From the NCBI RefSeq assembly GCF_964355755.1, contig NC_092680.1:21739001-21803000 (forward strand): a stretch of 64,000 nucleotides of DNA, written 5' to 3'. The translations under genes and the position numbers were made by a program. This document shows positions 1 to 14,000 of the stretch, one piece after another; positions within the stretch are counted from its first letter, which is position 1; each line of letters begins with the position of its first letter. The DNA comes from Antedon mediterranea. Taxonomy: Eukaryota; Echinodermata; Crinoidea; Comatulida; Antedonidae. The notes under the pieces are model-generated. The model saw only the letters and a list, made by a program, of their open reading frames with translations, ran no database searches and had not been told where the DNA came from.

Positions 1-16
1 ACATTTTATTTATTAG

Positions 17-3000
17 TGAGCCATCCATCACATAGAGTTGAACCAGGTGTGGTTTTAACCATTGGGCAAGGAGATGTTGGTCAGTTAGGCCTAGGTGAAG
101 ACATAAATGAAAAGAAGAAGCCAGGTTTAGTGGTGTTTCCAGCAGAAGCCCAGGGTAATATAGTACAGGTGGTTGCTGGTGGCATGCATACAGTTTGTCT
201 CACATCAAGTGGAAAGGTAAGTCCATGCTTTTGATTTATTGTTGCTCATCTTACGATATTTTATGGATTATTTTTTTGTTTAAAACGCTTAGAAACATTG
301 TATTAGGTGAAAAAATATATTATTAATGGTTTATAAATCCAAAGGCAAATTACTTAAAAAATGACAATGCTCTAGGTATCAGTCGCTGGATCTCAATAGA
401 GATACAAAATAAAATAAGCACTGAAAAAATGACAATGCTGTGGGTATCAGTGGCTGGATCTCAACAGAGATACAAAAAAAGCGAAAAGCTAAATCTAAAC
501 GATAAAGTAAAACAGCCAGAAAAATTAATGGTTTATATACATACACTGCTTTAAAACACAGTATTTCCAACCAGCTGATTTTAACCACTTGTTTTCTCAA
601 TGCACTCTTTAGTTTCCTCAGCTCATAACGATACTCTTTTAATTATGCATTTAATTTGAATAATTTTAGGTTTTTACATTTGGTTGCAATGACGATGGTG
701 CTCTTGGTCGGGATACGACGGTGGAAGGGTCAGAGTTTGAAGTACGAGAAGTTGAGAATTTGAATGTAAGGGTTGTACAAATAAGTGCTGGTGATTCACA
801 CACAGCTGCTCTCACAGATGATGGTATAGTCTACATTTGGGGTTCATTTAGGGTAAGGCATCTATTTTTTTCCAATGATTGCTAAAATCATGACTGTAAA
901 TAGTTACATTCTACATTCCTGCCCAACAAATTTGACCCACACCCTAAAGATTACCCCACCCTAGAAAGTCATAAATGTCATTATCTTTCTATTGTGTTTT
1001 GTCACATGTTCTTTGTGTGAAGTTAAATGTTATTGTGCTGCAAAATTAACACATTTGTAATGGATAAGATAGCTTTAGTTTGTAATGGATAAGATAGCTT
1101 TAGTTTGTAATGGATAAGATAGCTTTTGTTTGTAATGGATAAGATAGCTTTAGTTTGAACTAAGTTATATAACTACTATACAATACTAACAATGCAGCAA
1201 CTAACAATTAAATAATTAATGATCAATATAACTTGTTTTCTCAAATTGTAACTTAATGATATTCTTCTCAAATAATGAAAAATCTAGAAGAAATGTTGGA
1301 TTACTAACAAAATTATATGACAACATAAAGCAGTGATTTTATATGACAACATAAAGCAGTGCAATGCTAGCGCATCAATACAAATTTTCAACAAATCATC
1401 AAAATAGTCATTTTTAAATAATATTTATCGCATAACATACAATCTACAATAATTTAATTAATTGATGTAAAAATCATTATACCCAATTTTTAACCCTTGT
1501 TATTTTTTTGCAGGATGGAATGGGTGTCATTGGATTAACGTTAAAGGGTGTAGTGAGGGAGCCCTTTCATTTACCATTAGATCATAAAATAGTTCAGATA
1601 GCATCTGGAAATGACCATCTATGCTTACTGACCGATAAAGGCATGATATTCAGTATGGGCTGCGCTGACCAAGGCCAGTTAGGACGAGTTGCAGAATGTT
1701 TTTCATTGAGAGGCGGTCGTAAGGGTCTTGGTAAGTATCTGCTATTAGAACTATGTCTCTTTTGCTACATTGCAGCTGGCTTTAAATGGCATAAAATTCA
1801 TCATGCTTCTCTTGAGCATGGGATGCAAGGACAAGTAGGTTAATAAACGACAGTTCAAATAATCTATCACTTGTGATTGGTCAGTTCAAATAATCTATCA
1901 CTTGTGATTGGTCAGTCAAATCATTTATTGCGTTGCTTAGTGTGTGAAAAAGCAACCAAAGTTGTAAAATGTTTTCATGAATCTCTGTTCTACCACAACC
2001 AAATTAATTTCCTCAGAGTTCGGGATTTGAATTCTTGTATTAGGAGAATTTACATTTAGAGTAAATATCATTTATACAAAATGACACGTCATTTTCTTTT
2101 TTATTCCACTAGGTTTAGTTTTGAGTCCAACACAAATTCGTTTCAAGCCAATACGAGGGTCTGGACCACCGGTATTCAGTAATGTGTGGTGTTCTTCGTA
2201 CTGTACCTTCGCAAGCACTAACGAGGGCGACGTTTATGGATGGGGATTAAATAATTATCACCATCTTGGAATCAAAGACACTAGGACGTGGTTTGTACCT
2301 CAGAAGGTGAAAGGTTTCTCCAATATTGAAGTTGAATGGATTTGTGGTGGCCAGCATCACACTGTACTTCTTGATACTAAAGGTTAGTAATAGTAAAATA
2401 ATAGTTCGTTTTTATAGCAGTGATGACAGCTAAGATAACAACATGCGGGCAAACAAAAAAATCATAGATTCTTGAAACTCTTTTGATATACAGTTTCCTT
2501 TTAATCATAATTTTCTCAAAATACACTTTTTATCAAATACTTGTTAGCATCAATGACAAATTAAATGTGTCAAAAATAAACTACTGATAACAAATTCTTT
2601 TTAAAAATGTAATAATATTTGTTTATTTTGTCCTTTTAGGTAAAGTTTATTCTCTAGGTAGGATTGATTATGGACGACTGGGACTTGGAGGAAACGTTGA
2701 AGAGTCACACGTTCCACGAATGTTGGAAAAAATAAAAAAGAGCAACGTGACAAGTGTTGACTGTGGAGCTAGCATGAGCATAGCATCAACTAAAGAAGGT
2801 ATGGACAATATTTTAGCTTTTCCTCTCAAATTAAGAAACTTAGAAAATTAGAATTGTATCGTGCTACTACAGTACTACTTTAGAATATTGAGGTGACAAT
2901 AAATGATGCATTTTTTGCAGGCGAGGTTTACTCATGGGGAATGGGGAGCAGTTTACAACTTGGAACGGGAGAAGAAGATGATGAACTAACGCCTGTACTT

Positions 3001-3087
3001 ATTAAATCCAAACAACTCGAAAATCGTAAAGCTATTATGGTATCAGCGGGAGGACAACATACTGTTATACTAGCAAAGGACAAGTGA
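17..3087 (+). CDS. RCC1: RCC1, regulator of chromosome condensation (5' partial)
   Basis: Nuclear seven-bladed propeller that is the guanine-nucleotide exchange factor for Ran. Exons seen: 17-216, 670-852, 1514-1730, 2113-2382, 2640-2798, 2921-3087 (TGA). They join in phase to give 398 codons including the stop; the start and probably a short basic N-terminal tail lie upstream of the window. The RCC1 repeat signature recurs throughout: [13 protein letters not shown] near the start, [51 protein letters not shown], and [16 protein letters not shown] with [12 protein letters not shown] at the end. The Asp of GNDH and the His of GGQHH correspond to residues known to matter for Ran exchange in vertebrate RCC1, so the protein looks functional. 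The first exon begins in phase 1 after an AG at 15-16. Close similarity along the whole length, including the C-terminus, makes generic RCC1-like superfamily members less likely. Confidence 0.95.
356..478. repeat. Short tandem duplication in RCC1 intron
   Basis: Two imperfect copies about 68 bp apart, recognisable by the motif atgacaatgct followed by ggatctcaa and agatacaaaa. It sits in the intron between the exons ending at 216 and starting at 670. No coding potential is seen in the intron. Confidence 0.75.
1054..1159. repeat. 25-bp tandem repeat, about 4 copies
   Basis: Four nearly identical copies of a 25-bp unit containing tgtaatggataagatagc, in the RCC1 intron 853-1513. The rest of that intron is AT-rich with no feature I can support. 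Confidence 0.85.
1851..1916. repeat. 31-bp tandem duplication
   Basis: Two copies of a unit containing aatctatcacttgtgattgg in the RCC1 intron 1731-2112. Confidence 0.75.
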
Positions 3088-3190
3088 ACTACACATCGCA
3101 ATTGACAAATAAGAACACAACTGACCTTCAAAATAACTTACCCTGAAGGCGAAGTGGTCAATAATACCCATAAAGAATAATACAATGTAA

Positions 3191-3329
3191 AGCTCTGTCT
3201 ACACTATCAAACTTTATGTTACAAAAAAATGTGATAAGCCCATATATGGACTTGATGATGTCATATCACTACCATATTTGGGCACATCACACTTTTTGTC
3301 AAACAAGTTTGATAGTGTAAGACAGAGCT
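3191..3329. mobile_element. MITE family A, copy 1 (in RCC1 3' UTR)
   Basis: Short inverted-repeat element bounded by agctctgtctacactatcaa and its reverse complement, with a near-palindromic interior containing tgtgataagccc and gggcacatcacac. It is flanked by TAA on both sides, which fits the 3-bp TWA target duplication of PIF/Harbinger elements. No coding capacity. Confidence 0.85.
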
Positions 3330-3524
3330 TAATATATTATATATATTTATGATCTTCTATGCAAAATGATACCTGACATGAAACCTAGTAGTAGTCTTAA
3401 TGGTAGAACTCCATTGCCAATGAGTACAGTAGTCCATGGATTTACCCTTGTATAAATGCTAACATTAACTTTCATTTGACATAATTCACAATCTATGAAA
3501 TGATTTGGAATTACGACTTCAATT

Positions 3525-3663
3525 TATAGCTATTTTACATCTGTGAAATGTTATACTTATTATGTTGTTGTATAGCTATTTTACATCTGTGAAATGTTAT
3601 ACTTATTATGTTGTTGTATAGCTATTTTACATCTGTGAAATGTTATACTTATTATGTTGTTGT
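3525..3663. repeat. 46-bp tandem repeat, 3 copies
   Basis: Three near-identical 46-bp units beginning tatagctattttacatctg, inside the RCC1 3' UTR. Confidence 0.85.
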
Positions 3664-4176
3664 AAACCTGTTTTTAAAACATAAGGAAATAGAAACAAAA
3701 AAGGCTGTATGAATGAATAGGAATTGTAAAAAAAAGGACTCGTGTAAATTTTCAAAACTTTTAAATGCTGTTGTATTTAATGCATGTTTAGCATGAGACA
3801 GAGGAATGCATATTTCAAATTTGATATGAATCGAATGAGATGGTTGGTGTGAATGTAATGATGAGAGATTGAATGATGGGTAAATTGAGGTATCTCACTT
3901 TCCACTCATTTATGAACCTAATAGATAGAGCATTAATTGTTTTATGTGAAGCAGAATTAAACTAAATGTCAACATGAAATGTCTACCAAAAATGAGCATT
4001 TCTTATTTTTATAAATATAAACGTTGATTCATTCAAGTGTAGATTAATTAGAAATATTTTTTAACCAACCAGAATCGAAAGTTGTTTGTTTTACTGACAT
4101 TTAATTTTCCAAATATGTTTTTTTTTATTGTAATGTATCTTATTATTATTATTTTTTGTAAATGACTACCTTTTTC

Positions 4177-4199
4177 AATAAATACTGTATTTCAATAAA
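4177..4199 (+). terminator. RCC1: Poly(A) signals of RCC1
   Basis: Two AATAAA hexamers (4177-4182 and 4194-4199) downstream of the RCC1 stop, the first clear pair after the coding region. The actual cleavage site cannot be seen. Confidence 0.55.
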
Positions 4200-4269
4200 T
4201 TAATTTGCCCGTCTCTCAACTCTATTTTTATCTTTCGCATTTCACTAAAGATTATACCAGCCGATTTCA

Positions 4270-5089
4270 AAGGCATTTTTGGCGTTCCATATTATAACTT
4301 CTGCGCACAACAACATCAAACACTTCCGCGCTCCGCCGTCCGTCCTGTTGTTGATTCCTTTTTGCAGTGATTTCCTCTCTTTTCCTTTCATGTTTTTTTC
4401 CCATTGAAAGTCAATGAAAAGAAAGGTCATATGATAAGCTAATCTGCTCAGCAAGTTTTTTTGTGATTAAGGTGTAATTAATCATAAAGAGGTTTGTGTT
4501 AATTTTCTACTGAAAGTGACAGGCCAGCCTCGGCCATCGTCAGATGACTGGTCACGGGATTAGATTCTCTTCCGACGTCCTCTAACTAGGCCTAGTTAGG
4601 CCTTATTAGCCTAGGCCTACCTGGGTAATACTAGATACTTAGCTAGGCTAGGCCAATTAACAGACACAGTGGGTTTACTTTTCTAGGTGGGTTGTAAAAG
4701 ATTTTAGCCTAGGCTAGGCCGTGTTTATTTTGGAATCTATCTTACACTAGGCTAGGGAGGTATAAAATTAAATTTTTTATACCTCCATCATGGTTTGAGA
4801 ATAGAAAACCTGACATGCCATTTTTTTAGACCATACCGATTGATATTCGATAGTAAAACAATGGTATGGCCACTTTTAGTAAAGAAACTTGAAGACCAAG
4901 GCCCAGGCATGGAGTACTCCATGACCAAGGTAATAATGTGTAGTAACTGTTTATTAAGCTTTTTTTTTATTTATACTGCCTATTTCAGTTAAAACTAAAA
5001 GTAAACAATTTTGAAATCGTTTTGATGACGGCTCTAACTTTTCAAAGATGTTACATTCATAAATTGTTGATTCATATTTTAGTAATACC
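4270..5089 (+). promoter_or_regulatory. WASHC5: WASHC5 upstream region and probable 5' UTR intron
   Basis: A comparatively GC-rich patch (about 4280-4570, with gcgctccgccgtccg) lies between RCC1 and WASHC5 and is the best promoter candidate. A good donor at 4930 (caag|gtaata) and an acceptor at 5081-5082 (ttttag) predict a 5' UTR intron of about 150 bp ending seven bases before the WASHC5 ATG. A small ORF at 4861 would then sit in the 5' UTR. No TATA box was evident. Confidence 0.45.
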
Positions 5090-8000
5090 ATGGCTGACTT
5101 TCTAGCTGAAAACAATGCCTGCGGGCAAATTATTGTGAAGTTGGTTTCCCGTGGAAATGCAATCATTGCTGAGTTGTTGCGACTGGCAGACTTTATTCCA
5201 CCTGTGTTCCGTTTGGAAACTAAGCATGATCAAATGAAGTACTCAGAAATCTTGTTTGATTTTAACTATTTCAAAGCCTCTGATTATTATGATAACAAGA
5301 TTGATGCAAAGCCAGTAAGATTCTTATATTTTACTAAAATACTTACTTAAAATGTAATCTATAATTTGTTAAAATGAACACATGATTAGTTGTACTGTAA
5401 GTTGGATGCTCGGCCAATTTATTACCTCAGAAAAAATGGTGAACCACTCCATATGTGTAACCAAATTCAGTTCCAGATAGTTTAATTTATGACAATTACA
5501 AAAGATACAGTAGGTAACATTTTTGTTTGTAATTGTAATTTTTTTTCTCTCTCTCATCAGGAATTGCAGGATATAGATGAGGAATTCCGTGAAAATAATA
5601 TTGATATATTGCGAAGATTTTATCTAGCATTTGAAAGCATTCACAAATACATTTCAGATTTAAACAGGTTTACAGGATTTTGTTGTTTGTTTATTTGTAT
5701 TTAAGTTTCCATGTATTGAAAGTTTTCAAGAAACATAGAATAAGTATAAAACCTAAAACATACTAATAAAATATAACAAATGACTCAAAGCTGAAATCTC
5801 TAATGTTGAAAGCAATTATGAAAATCAGTTTTTGTATAAGCAATTGCTTGTAGCTTTTTGAAAAAAAATATGCAAAATAAAACCAATTTTTTAATGTCCG
5901 TTATCCTTTCAGATTTTTAGACGATTTAGATGAAGGCGTGTTCATTCAACAAACACTTGAAAGTGTATTATTAAATGAAGATGGCAAACAACTTTTGGTA
6001 AATATATTAAATGTTAATATATTGATTGTAATCGTGTGTGAACTTTAAACCCAGTTCATCATTTTCGAGGCGTGTAGGGTGTTACCCCGGTGAACTGGTT
6101 CACAAAACAGTCCCTGTAACACCACCTACTGTATCTAATAGGACAGTGATTAATTTACTTCGTCTGAAGCCATGAAAAAAAAATAAATAAAAATTTAAAA
6201 AAAAATAATATTGTATAATAATAATAATAATATTTTTTTATACACATAGTCAATAAGCAGACCATTGAAATAAGCAAAGTATTGATTTGTACAGTATTTG
6301 TATTGTTTGTAGTGTGAAGCCCTGTACCTGTATGGTGTGATGCTTATTCTAGTAGACATGAGAATAGAAGGTATCGTTAGAGAGAGAATGCTGGTGTCTT
6401 ATCATCGCTACAGGTAAGTTGACTCGCTTGGTTTCTTCACAATAGTACACAGGCAGAGGATCCCATACACGTTGCACACAGACACATGTTTCAACATCAT
6501 CATCATCAAGCAGACGTATCTGAGATGAAGTTCACAATGCAACACGACAGTCATTTGTTTATCTTCTGATTTGGTAGTGAATAAATTGACTGGTGTCTCT
6601 TGCAACACAGTCAACATACAGTAGTTCATTGGTCTTCTTCCCCAGATAGCGAGAAATCTACCTGTCCAAAGTAGGTAAGATTGACCATAAAGATTAGGCT
6701 AGCTTATTATATATTTTTATTTAACTCATTTACAGTGCTGCACGTGCTGCAGTTGATTCCAACATGGATGATGTTTGCAAGCTACTAAGAAGTACTGGCT
6801 TCTCAACTCATCCAAACGCTAAGAGAGTACCTAACTATCCAGAGTCATACTTCAGGTAAACTATACTTAAGTTGACCAACTTAATATATACCATTCATGA
6901 AGTCATAAGATGTACTTGGTTCTCAACTCATCCAAATGCAAAGAGTCATACTTCAACTAAGCACTTACACAGACCAACTTAAATACTATTTACAAAGTTA
7001 GAAATCTAATTCACTTATCTGGGTTACTGGAAAAGAAAATCGTTCATAAAAATCCTTTTTTTTTTTCAGTCGAATACCAGTTAACAAGATGTTTGTAAAC
7101 ATGGTAATTGGTCGATTAAGGTCAGATGATATTTACAATCAGATATCCGCATACCCGCTACCGGAGCATCGTAGTACAGCTCTTGCAACCCAAGCGGCTA
7201 TGCTGTACGTCATTCTTTATTTTGCTCCTGAAATATTGGCAACGCAACAATCGAAGATGCGAGAAATTGTTGATAAGCACTTTCCAGACAATTGGGTAAT
7301 CATCTTCTTTTTTGCTCACCACGTTTTAATATAAATATATTTGTTGTTGCTAAAAACTTGTTTATACCTTCCTTGGCACTTTGCTATTTTTCACAAGCTG
7401 CCAGTCCTAGTTTGATTGTTGCTAATATACATAAGAGAAATGCTAGATGTAATTATTTAGATTATAATTTATCCTTGTTTGTATATAACTATAAATATGG
7501 ACCTTGGTAGATTTTGTATATTTTGTTTTGCATTTTAAATTTTTGTATTTTGTATTTCAGGTGATTAGTATTTACATGGGGATTAGTGTAAATCTGATGG
7601 ATGCCTGGATGCCATATAAGGCAGCGTATACTGCACTCACTAATACAGTTGATCCGACTAACATCAAAGAGCTGGTAAGTATACTTCTTGTCAGTTTTCC
7701 CCAAAACAATGGGGAACAAAGCATTATATTTCTATACCAATGTATAATCAAATTTACTACACATTTTAAGGTATACTCTTTGAAGGCCTACATCTTCAAT
7801 AAATACTATGTAGGTGGTCTATCGCTGCTTTTACATGTTTTTTCACTTCAACAGCAAACAATCATGAAGCCTTTTTTTTATGAACAGTGAATGTCCACTA
7901 CAACCAATATCAATAACTAAAAATAATTCATTTAAATTGGACACTACTTAAATTTTACAAATGTATATATGTATATATTTGTCATTTTAGAGCAATCGAT

Positions 8001-11000
8001 ATGATGAGCGTATACGTAAAGTGCGTAAAGCAACCAAACATTATCTGACGGAGGGCTCATTGACGGAGGAGTATGTACTTGATAACATACCTAAGTTAAT
8101 GAACTGTCTTCGTGAATGTAATGTGACCATGCGATGGCTAATGCTGCACACGGCTGAGGGATGTATGTATTATCTTTTATACTGCTTTTTCAAAACTCAC
8201 AACATTATTTTTGATTTTGTTAATTCAACTTCCCAATATAAAAGCAAAATGATAGATATAGTTACTTTGTTACCAAACTAGAATTCTAATAAATCCATAA
8301 CCATAACCATGATGTATTTCAATTTAATTTTTACTTTAGTTTGAGCAATCAATTAAATATATTTTTGTGTTTAAAATTAGGAGAGTGAGTCTTGTTCAAT
8401 TCTAAATTTATTTTTACTTTAGCATGGGACACGAATAAGAAGTGTTTTAAAGTGAGAGAGCAAGTCCTGTTTGATTCTAAGTTTAATCATCAACAACTAT
8501 TTGAACTGCTTCTTGATACGGCTCAACTTGAATTTAAATTAAAAGAGGTTAGTTACTGCTTTATGCTTGATAATTTGTTATCTTTATTTACTTAACTTAT
8601 ATGTAAAACACTTTGTCAAGGATTATTAGTGTAATGTGGGCCAACCATACATAAGACAGAATACATAGATCAGGGAGTTGTAACAACTCCCTGCATAGAC
8701 TAGTATGTAGTAGCCGCAACAGTGAAAGGTATGGTGAAAAATAACCAATTAAACTTTGTTTTAGATGTTTAAGAAAATGCTGAATGAGAAGCAGGAGAAG
8801 TGGGAGGATTACCAAAAAGAAGGAAGAGAAAGAATGGAAGAACTTGGAGATGTGTTCTCAGGAACTAAGCCACTTACCAGGATTGCCAGGAACGGTATGA
8901 CCTGCTTCCATCTATGCATTTAAATATATTTATTATTTATTTATTTTTTTATTTATTTCATACACATCCAGTTAGCACAAACTCAACTATTACAGGATGG
9001 ATAAACTTGGATAAAAGTGTACAACATAAAAATAAAATATAAAAAATGTGCACATGATACAATACGATATTATATATTGTCATTTTATGGTATAAATGAA
9101 ATCTAGTTGGTTGGTTTACATTTTGATTTACACACAATATACAATGAAGGATTGGGAAAACAACAACATTAATCCTGATCATTGCTTTCTATTCATCAAT
9201 GGGATCACACATGGAATTACTTACTTTATAATCCTGATCATTGATCATCCTAATCATTGCTTTCTATTCATCAATAGGATCACACATGGAATTACTTACT
9301 TTATAATCCTGATCATTGATCATCCTGATCATTGATCATCCTGATCATTGATCATCCTGATCATTGCTTTCTATTCATCAATGGGATCACACATGGAATT
9401 ACTTACTTTATAATCCTGATCATTGATCATCCTGATCATTGCTTTCTATTCATCAATGGGATCACACATGGAATTACTTACTTTATAATTTTTAGTGGAA
9501 TAATAATAATGTTCAATTTAATATAGCACAATAGCGCTGAACAATCAACAGAAAGAAGAAAAAAATACCAAAAAATTAATGTTGAAAGTACAAATTAAAA
9601 AGGCGGGATTTGAGGAGTTGTTTGAATGTCACATTGTGGCGAATGATTCATGTATGTCTATGTAAAGAAAAGACAATGAGTTCATTTTCAGTGAAAGTAA
9701 CAAGTTTTAGGATCGATTTTGTTGCTACTTTAGATAATCTTAAGATGTGGTTTAGTGAGATGGCAAAACAGATTGGATCGTTGGATTACGATGACTCAAC
9801 ATCAGCTGGACGGAAAATTATTCAACTCATTCAAGCTCTCGAAGAGGTACATATGAAGACATTATTATTGTGATGATATTTTTATAAAAGGCTTAACAGT
9901 TACCTACTGCTGTTATAGCAAAATAGGTTTTATATAATAGATAGTGGATTATGCTTTTTAAACTCTACTGTGTATGTTGGTAAATTGAAATTGAGAAGTA
10001 AAACTGGTGTATAACAAGCAATTTAAATTGGAGTCCATTGGAAATAAGCTGTTTCAACATTATGGGTCATCATGGTAAGGTTTTCATGTTTACTGAATAA
10101 AACAAATTAACTTATTTCAGGTTCAAGAGTTCCACCAGTTAGAAGCCAACCTACAGGTGCGTCAATTCCTGGCTGAGACGCGGACGTACCTTCACCAGAT
10201 GATTCGCACCATCAACATCAAAGAAGAGGTTTTGATCACAATGCAGATTGTAGCTGATTTGTCGTACGCATGGGAGTTGATTGATAGGTACACAAACTAC
10301 ATGCAGGCTGGAATTAAGAGCAATCCAGCTCTTGTCACTAAGCTCAGGGCAACATTCTTAAAGGTTTTTAATTGTTATTTTTAAAGTTTATTTTAGCCGT
10401 ATAATATTACAACCAACTATACATATTATCTTTGTTATTATATTAATGATATATTGTCCAACAAAAACATGAAAAAATGAAGATTAATAAAATCAGACTT
10501 TAAATAGGCCATTTTGCAGTTTTAATAAAGTTATTCAAAACAAAACAAAATAATTATTTCACTTAAAAAGACAAACGAAACCTTTAAACGAAATCATTTA
10601 ATTTCCAGCTTGCGTCAGCTCTTGATCTGCCACTGCTCCGTATCAATCAAGCACAAAGTCCTGACCTTGTTAGTGTATCTCAGTACTACTCAGGTGAACT
10701 CGTTTCATACGTACGTAAAGTGCTTCAGATTATACCACGTACCATGTTTAGTCTGTTATCCCAGATCATCCAACTACAGACCAATTCAATTAAAGAGGTT
10801 CCAACAAGGCTAGAGAAAGATAAACTTAGAGACTTTGCACAGCTTGATCTTAGATATGAAGTAAGTCAATTTTAGTTTTTGCATTCATCCATCTTTTTAT
10901 CCATGATCATACAAATGGTGAAAATCTGTAATTAGGACAAGTATCAAAAGCTACTACTGTACCTTATTGCTAAAATCATATCAACAATTTGATATTGTAT

Positions 11001-14000
11001 ATGAATTACAAAACTTTGTTAAATCCATTGTTGATTCAATCCGAGTAAAATCCCATCCTTTGATTTTGTCCAAATTCCATGCCCAGAAATGCCGCATGGA
11101 CTATACAATTTAACTTATCGCCACTGACTCTCAGTAGAACTTGAACCCTGATTTTGTACTTTGTACTAACAATGTAAGTCTTTGTTTAGGTTGCCCGCTT
11201 AACTCATTCCATATCCGTGTTCACTGAGGGCATACTGATGATGAAGACCACACTAGTTGGAATTATCAAGGTAATCAGTCATTAATAGTTATTTATTGAG
11301 ATTATTATTAAACAAGAACTTTATGATTATCAAGCCTTAATATTTACTTTACATATTTTTATCTCATTGAATATCTTTCTTTTTGTTGAATGTACAAAAA
11401 ATAAATAACAAATATGCTTGGTTACATTTTAGTAACTTTTATTACTTACTTGATACTATAATACAGTACATGTATCTTATTTTTAAGTTTCACATCATTA
11501 ACAAATTAAAGTAAATCACTAATTATTCTCATACAAAACTGTGTTTTCATCATCAGTTGTATTCAATTCAATTTCTTTTTATTTCGGAAATATCATCCAT
11601 ATTAATAAACTTATAAACAGAAAAATCTCTAAACTTAAGTATATAGAATGCTTCTCCATCTGCAATACATTTTAGAGTTATGGAGCATATGTTTGCAAAC
11701 ACAAGCAACAAGGATGTTACCACTATTCAACATATGTTGAGTGTGCATATAGAAATTAATTGTTTTTCTGCTAGTTTGAAGTATATAAAATGTGTTATTA
11801 ATAATTGTATATTTTTACATTGTTAGTATACCAGTTTGCTACAGCAACCCTTCTTGGTTGGTTAGAGATTATTGCAATTCCATAAGGAAGATTTAACCTA
11901 CCATTATCTATTACCATTTTTATCAAATAACTGTACAGTAATTTGTGATTACTTGATACCAGTATGTTTTCCTCAGAATCTATGGCTACATAATGAGGAC
12001 TATAAACATGACCATCTTTCTTACCACTGCCTACAAGAATTCTCATAAATTCTCATTTGCATCAAACATTTGTATTCTGTGATTACTCAAGTCTGCAACA
12101 ATTATGTTTCCTTCCTTTGTAAGAGTAACATCTTCAGGTTCATTCATTTCTTCTTCATTGCTACCGTATGAGGCTATTTTACAAAGAAGTTTGCCATTAT
12201 CAACATTAAATTTAAACACACAGTGATGCTCACTATCTGCAACATACATAGTTCTAGTGTTTTTATTCACTGTCAATCCACGAGGTTGTATGTTTTATAG
12301 TTCCTTGTCCAAATGTACAAATTTGTTGAAATTTATCATCATACATGACAACAGTTTTGTTCATTTTGTCAATATAAACGATTCGGCCATTATCTATTTG
12401 ATGCATGCAAGAAACCTGTACATCTTCTGGTACCTCTATTTTACCCATAAATAAATAATCTTGGTTAAACTTTAATACATCTTTACTCAAACTAGATACA
12501 ATTAAATATCCATCATTAACTTTGTTATTCTTATCATGTATTTTAAGATATTGTATGTCATTAATGGTATGTACCAGTCATACTGCTTCTACCTTAATAT
12601 TCATACTGGTCTCCTTTATTTTGTACTCTTCATTTCCTACGCATTCCACTTCAGTGGCTGATTGTTTACCTGACTCGTTAATTAAAGTGACAGACAAGTG
12701 AGATGTCTCACTTTCTACTGATCTGGACATAACTTTCACTTCAACAGACTCTCCTGTTACAGATCATGCCAGTTACTGCAGTAACTATTTTATTTACTGC
12801 AATCATTTTCGGATTGTTTCAATGTGAAGCATTCACTACAATAAACAAGGTGCATGATTATTATCTTAAAAAGCTTTTGATAATTGCAATAATGTGACTA
12901 GGAGGAAAGGTTTGGTTCCTTAGTAAGTCATACCCAATATTAAATTTAATGAATGGTTGTATGTTTAGATTGATCCAAAGCAACTTCTTGAAGATGGTAT
13001 TAGGAAAGAGCTTGTAATGCAGGTTGCCTCAGCTCTGCACAGTGGTCTGACATTTAATGCTAAAAACAAGGTAAGTAAATTAAGTAAATATATTAGTTAG
13101 CGTTACTGATAAATTAAAATCAAATGTACTGTGGTTGAAATGTACTAGATAGACATTTTCAAGATTTTTAATATTTAATAAAATAAAGTTCATAGATATA
13201 TAAACAAGTGTATTTCCAAACTACCAACTAGATTTAATTATTTTACATTGAAACCAGATGTAATTGTTCACATATTTAATGTTTGTTTCTTTGCAGAATG
13301 GTGATTTGATTACAAGACTGGGCGGCCTAGGAGCGAAGATGAATGGATTTGTGAGGTCATTTGAATATATTCAGGATTATGTCAACATTTATGGACTCAA
13401 AATCTGGCATGAAGAAGTATCGCGCATAATTAATTACAATATTGAGCAAGAATGTAACAGCTTTCTGAGAACTAAGGTAAGAGTTGGTAGCCTGTACTAT
13501 GTACATAATTTATTATGTTGCAATTCAACTGCAAGGAAATTAAGTTATGATTCTTGATGACGGCAACTTCCATTTTTATTCCTAATAATATACCAATAAG
13601 AAGTAGTAGCATGGTAATTGTTAATGTTGTAAGCCCAAAATAATATTTTAATTTGTGCAGGTCCATGACTGGGAGAGTGTGTATCAGTCTCCAACAATAC
13701 CTATCCCAAGATTCCCTCCAGTTGATATTTCCATTAATTTTATGGGCAGACTTGTCAGAGAGATTCTACGGATGACTGACCCACTGTATGTATCCGATTA
13801 AGTTTTATTTTTTAAACACTTTAACTATTACTTGGCAAAATTCCAAGGTATTTGTTTTGCATGTTTATTATTTGCATCCTTTATTGATTTTCAAGAAATT
13901 TGGTAAATTTTATGAATATGAATAATTTTATAATGCCAATATTGGCTGAAATAATACTCAGTTTTTCATTTGACTTATTTTAAAGTAAAATGTGTATTAA

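Larger units (their letters stand above)
3088..4200 (+). other. RCC1: RCC1 3' untranslated region
   Basis: About 1.1 kb after the RCC1 stop with no gene-like ORF. It carries a MITE copy (3191-3329), a 46-bp repeat in three copies (3525-3663) and two AATAAA signals (4177-4182 and 4194-4199). The end is inferred from the last AATAAA. The WASHC5 upstream region follows directly. Confidence 0.6.

Noticed and set aside
4795-4992. Small plus-strand ORF before WASHC5 as a separate gene
   Set aside because: No homology; better explained as a 5' UTR exon with a donor at 4930.
9096-9526. ORFs with repeated [25 protein letters not shown]
   Set aside because: Produced by the compound tandem repeat in WASHC5 intron 10.
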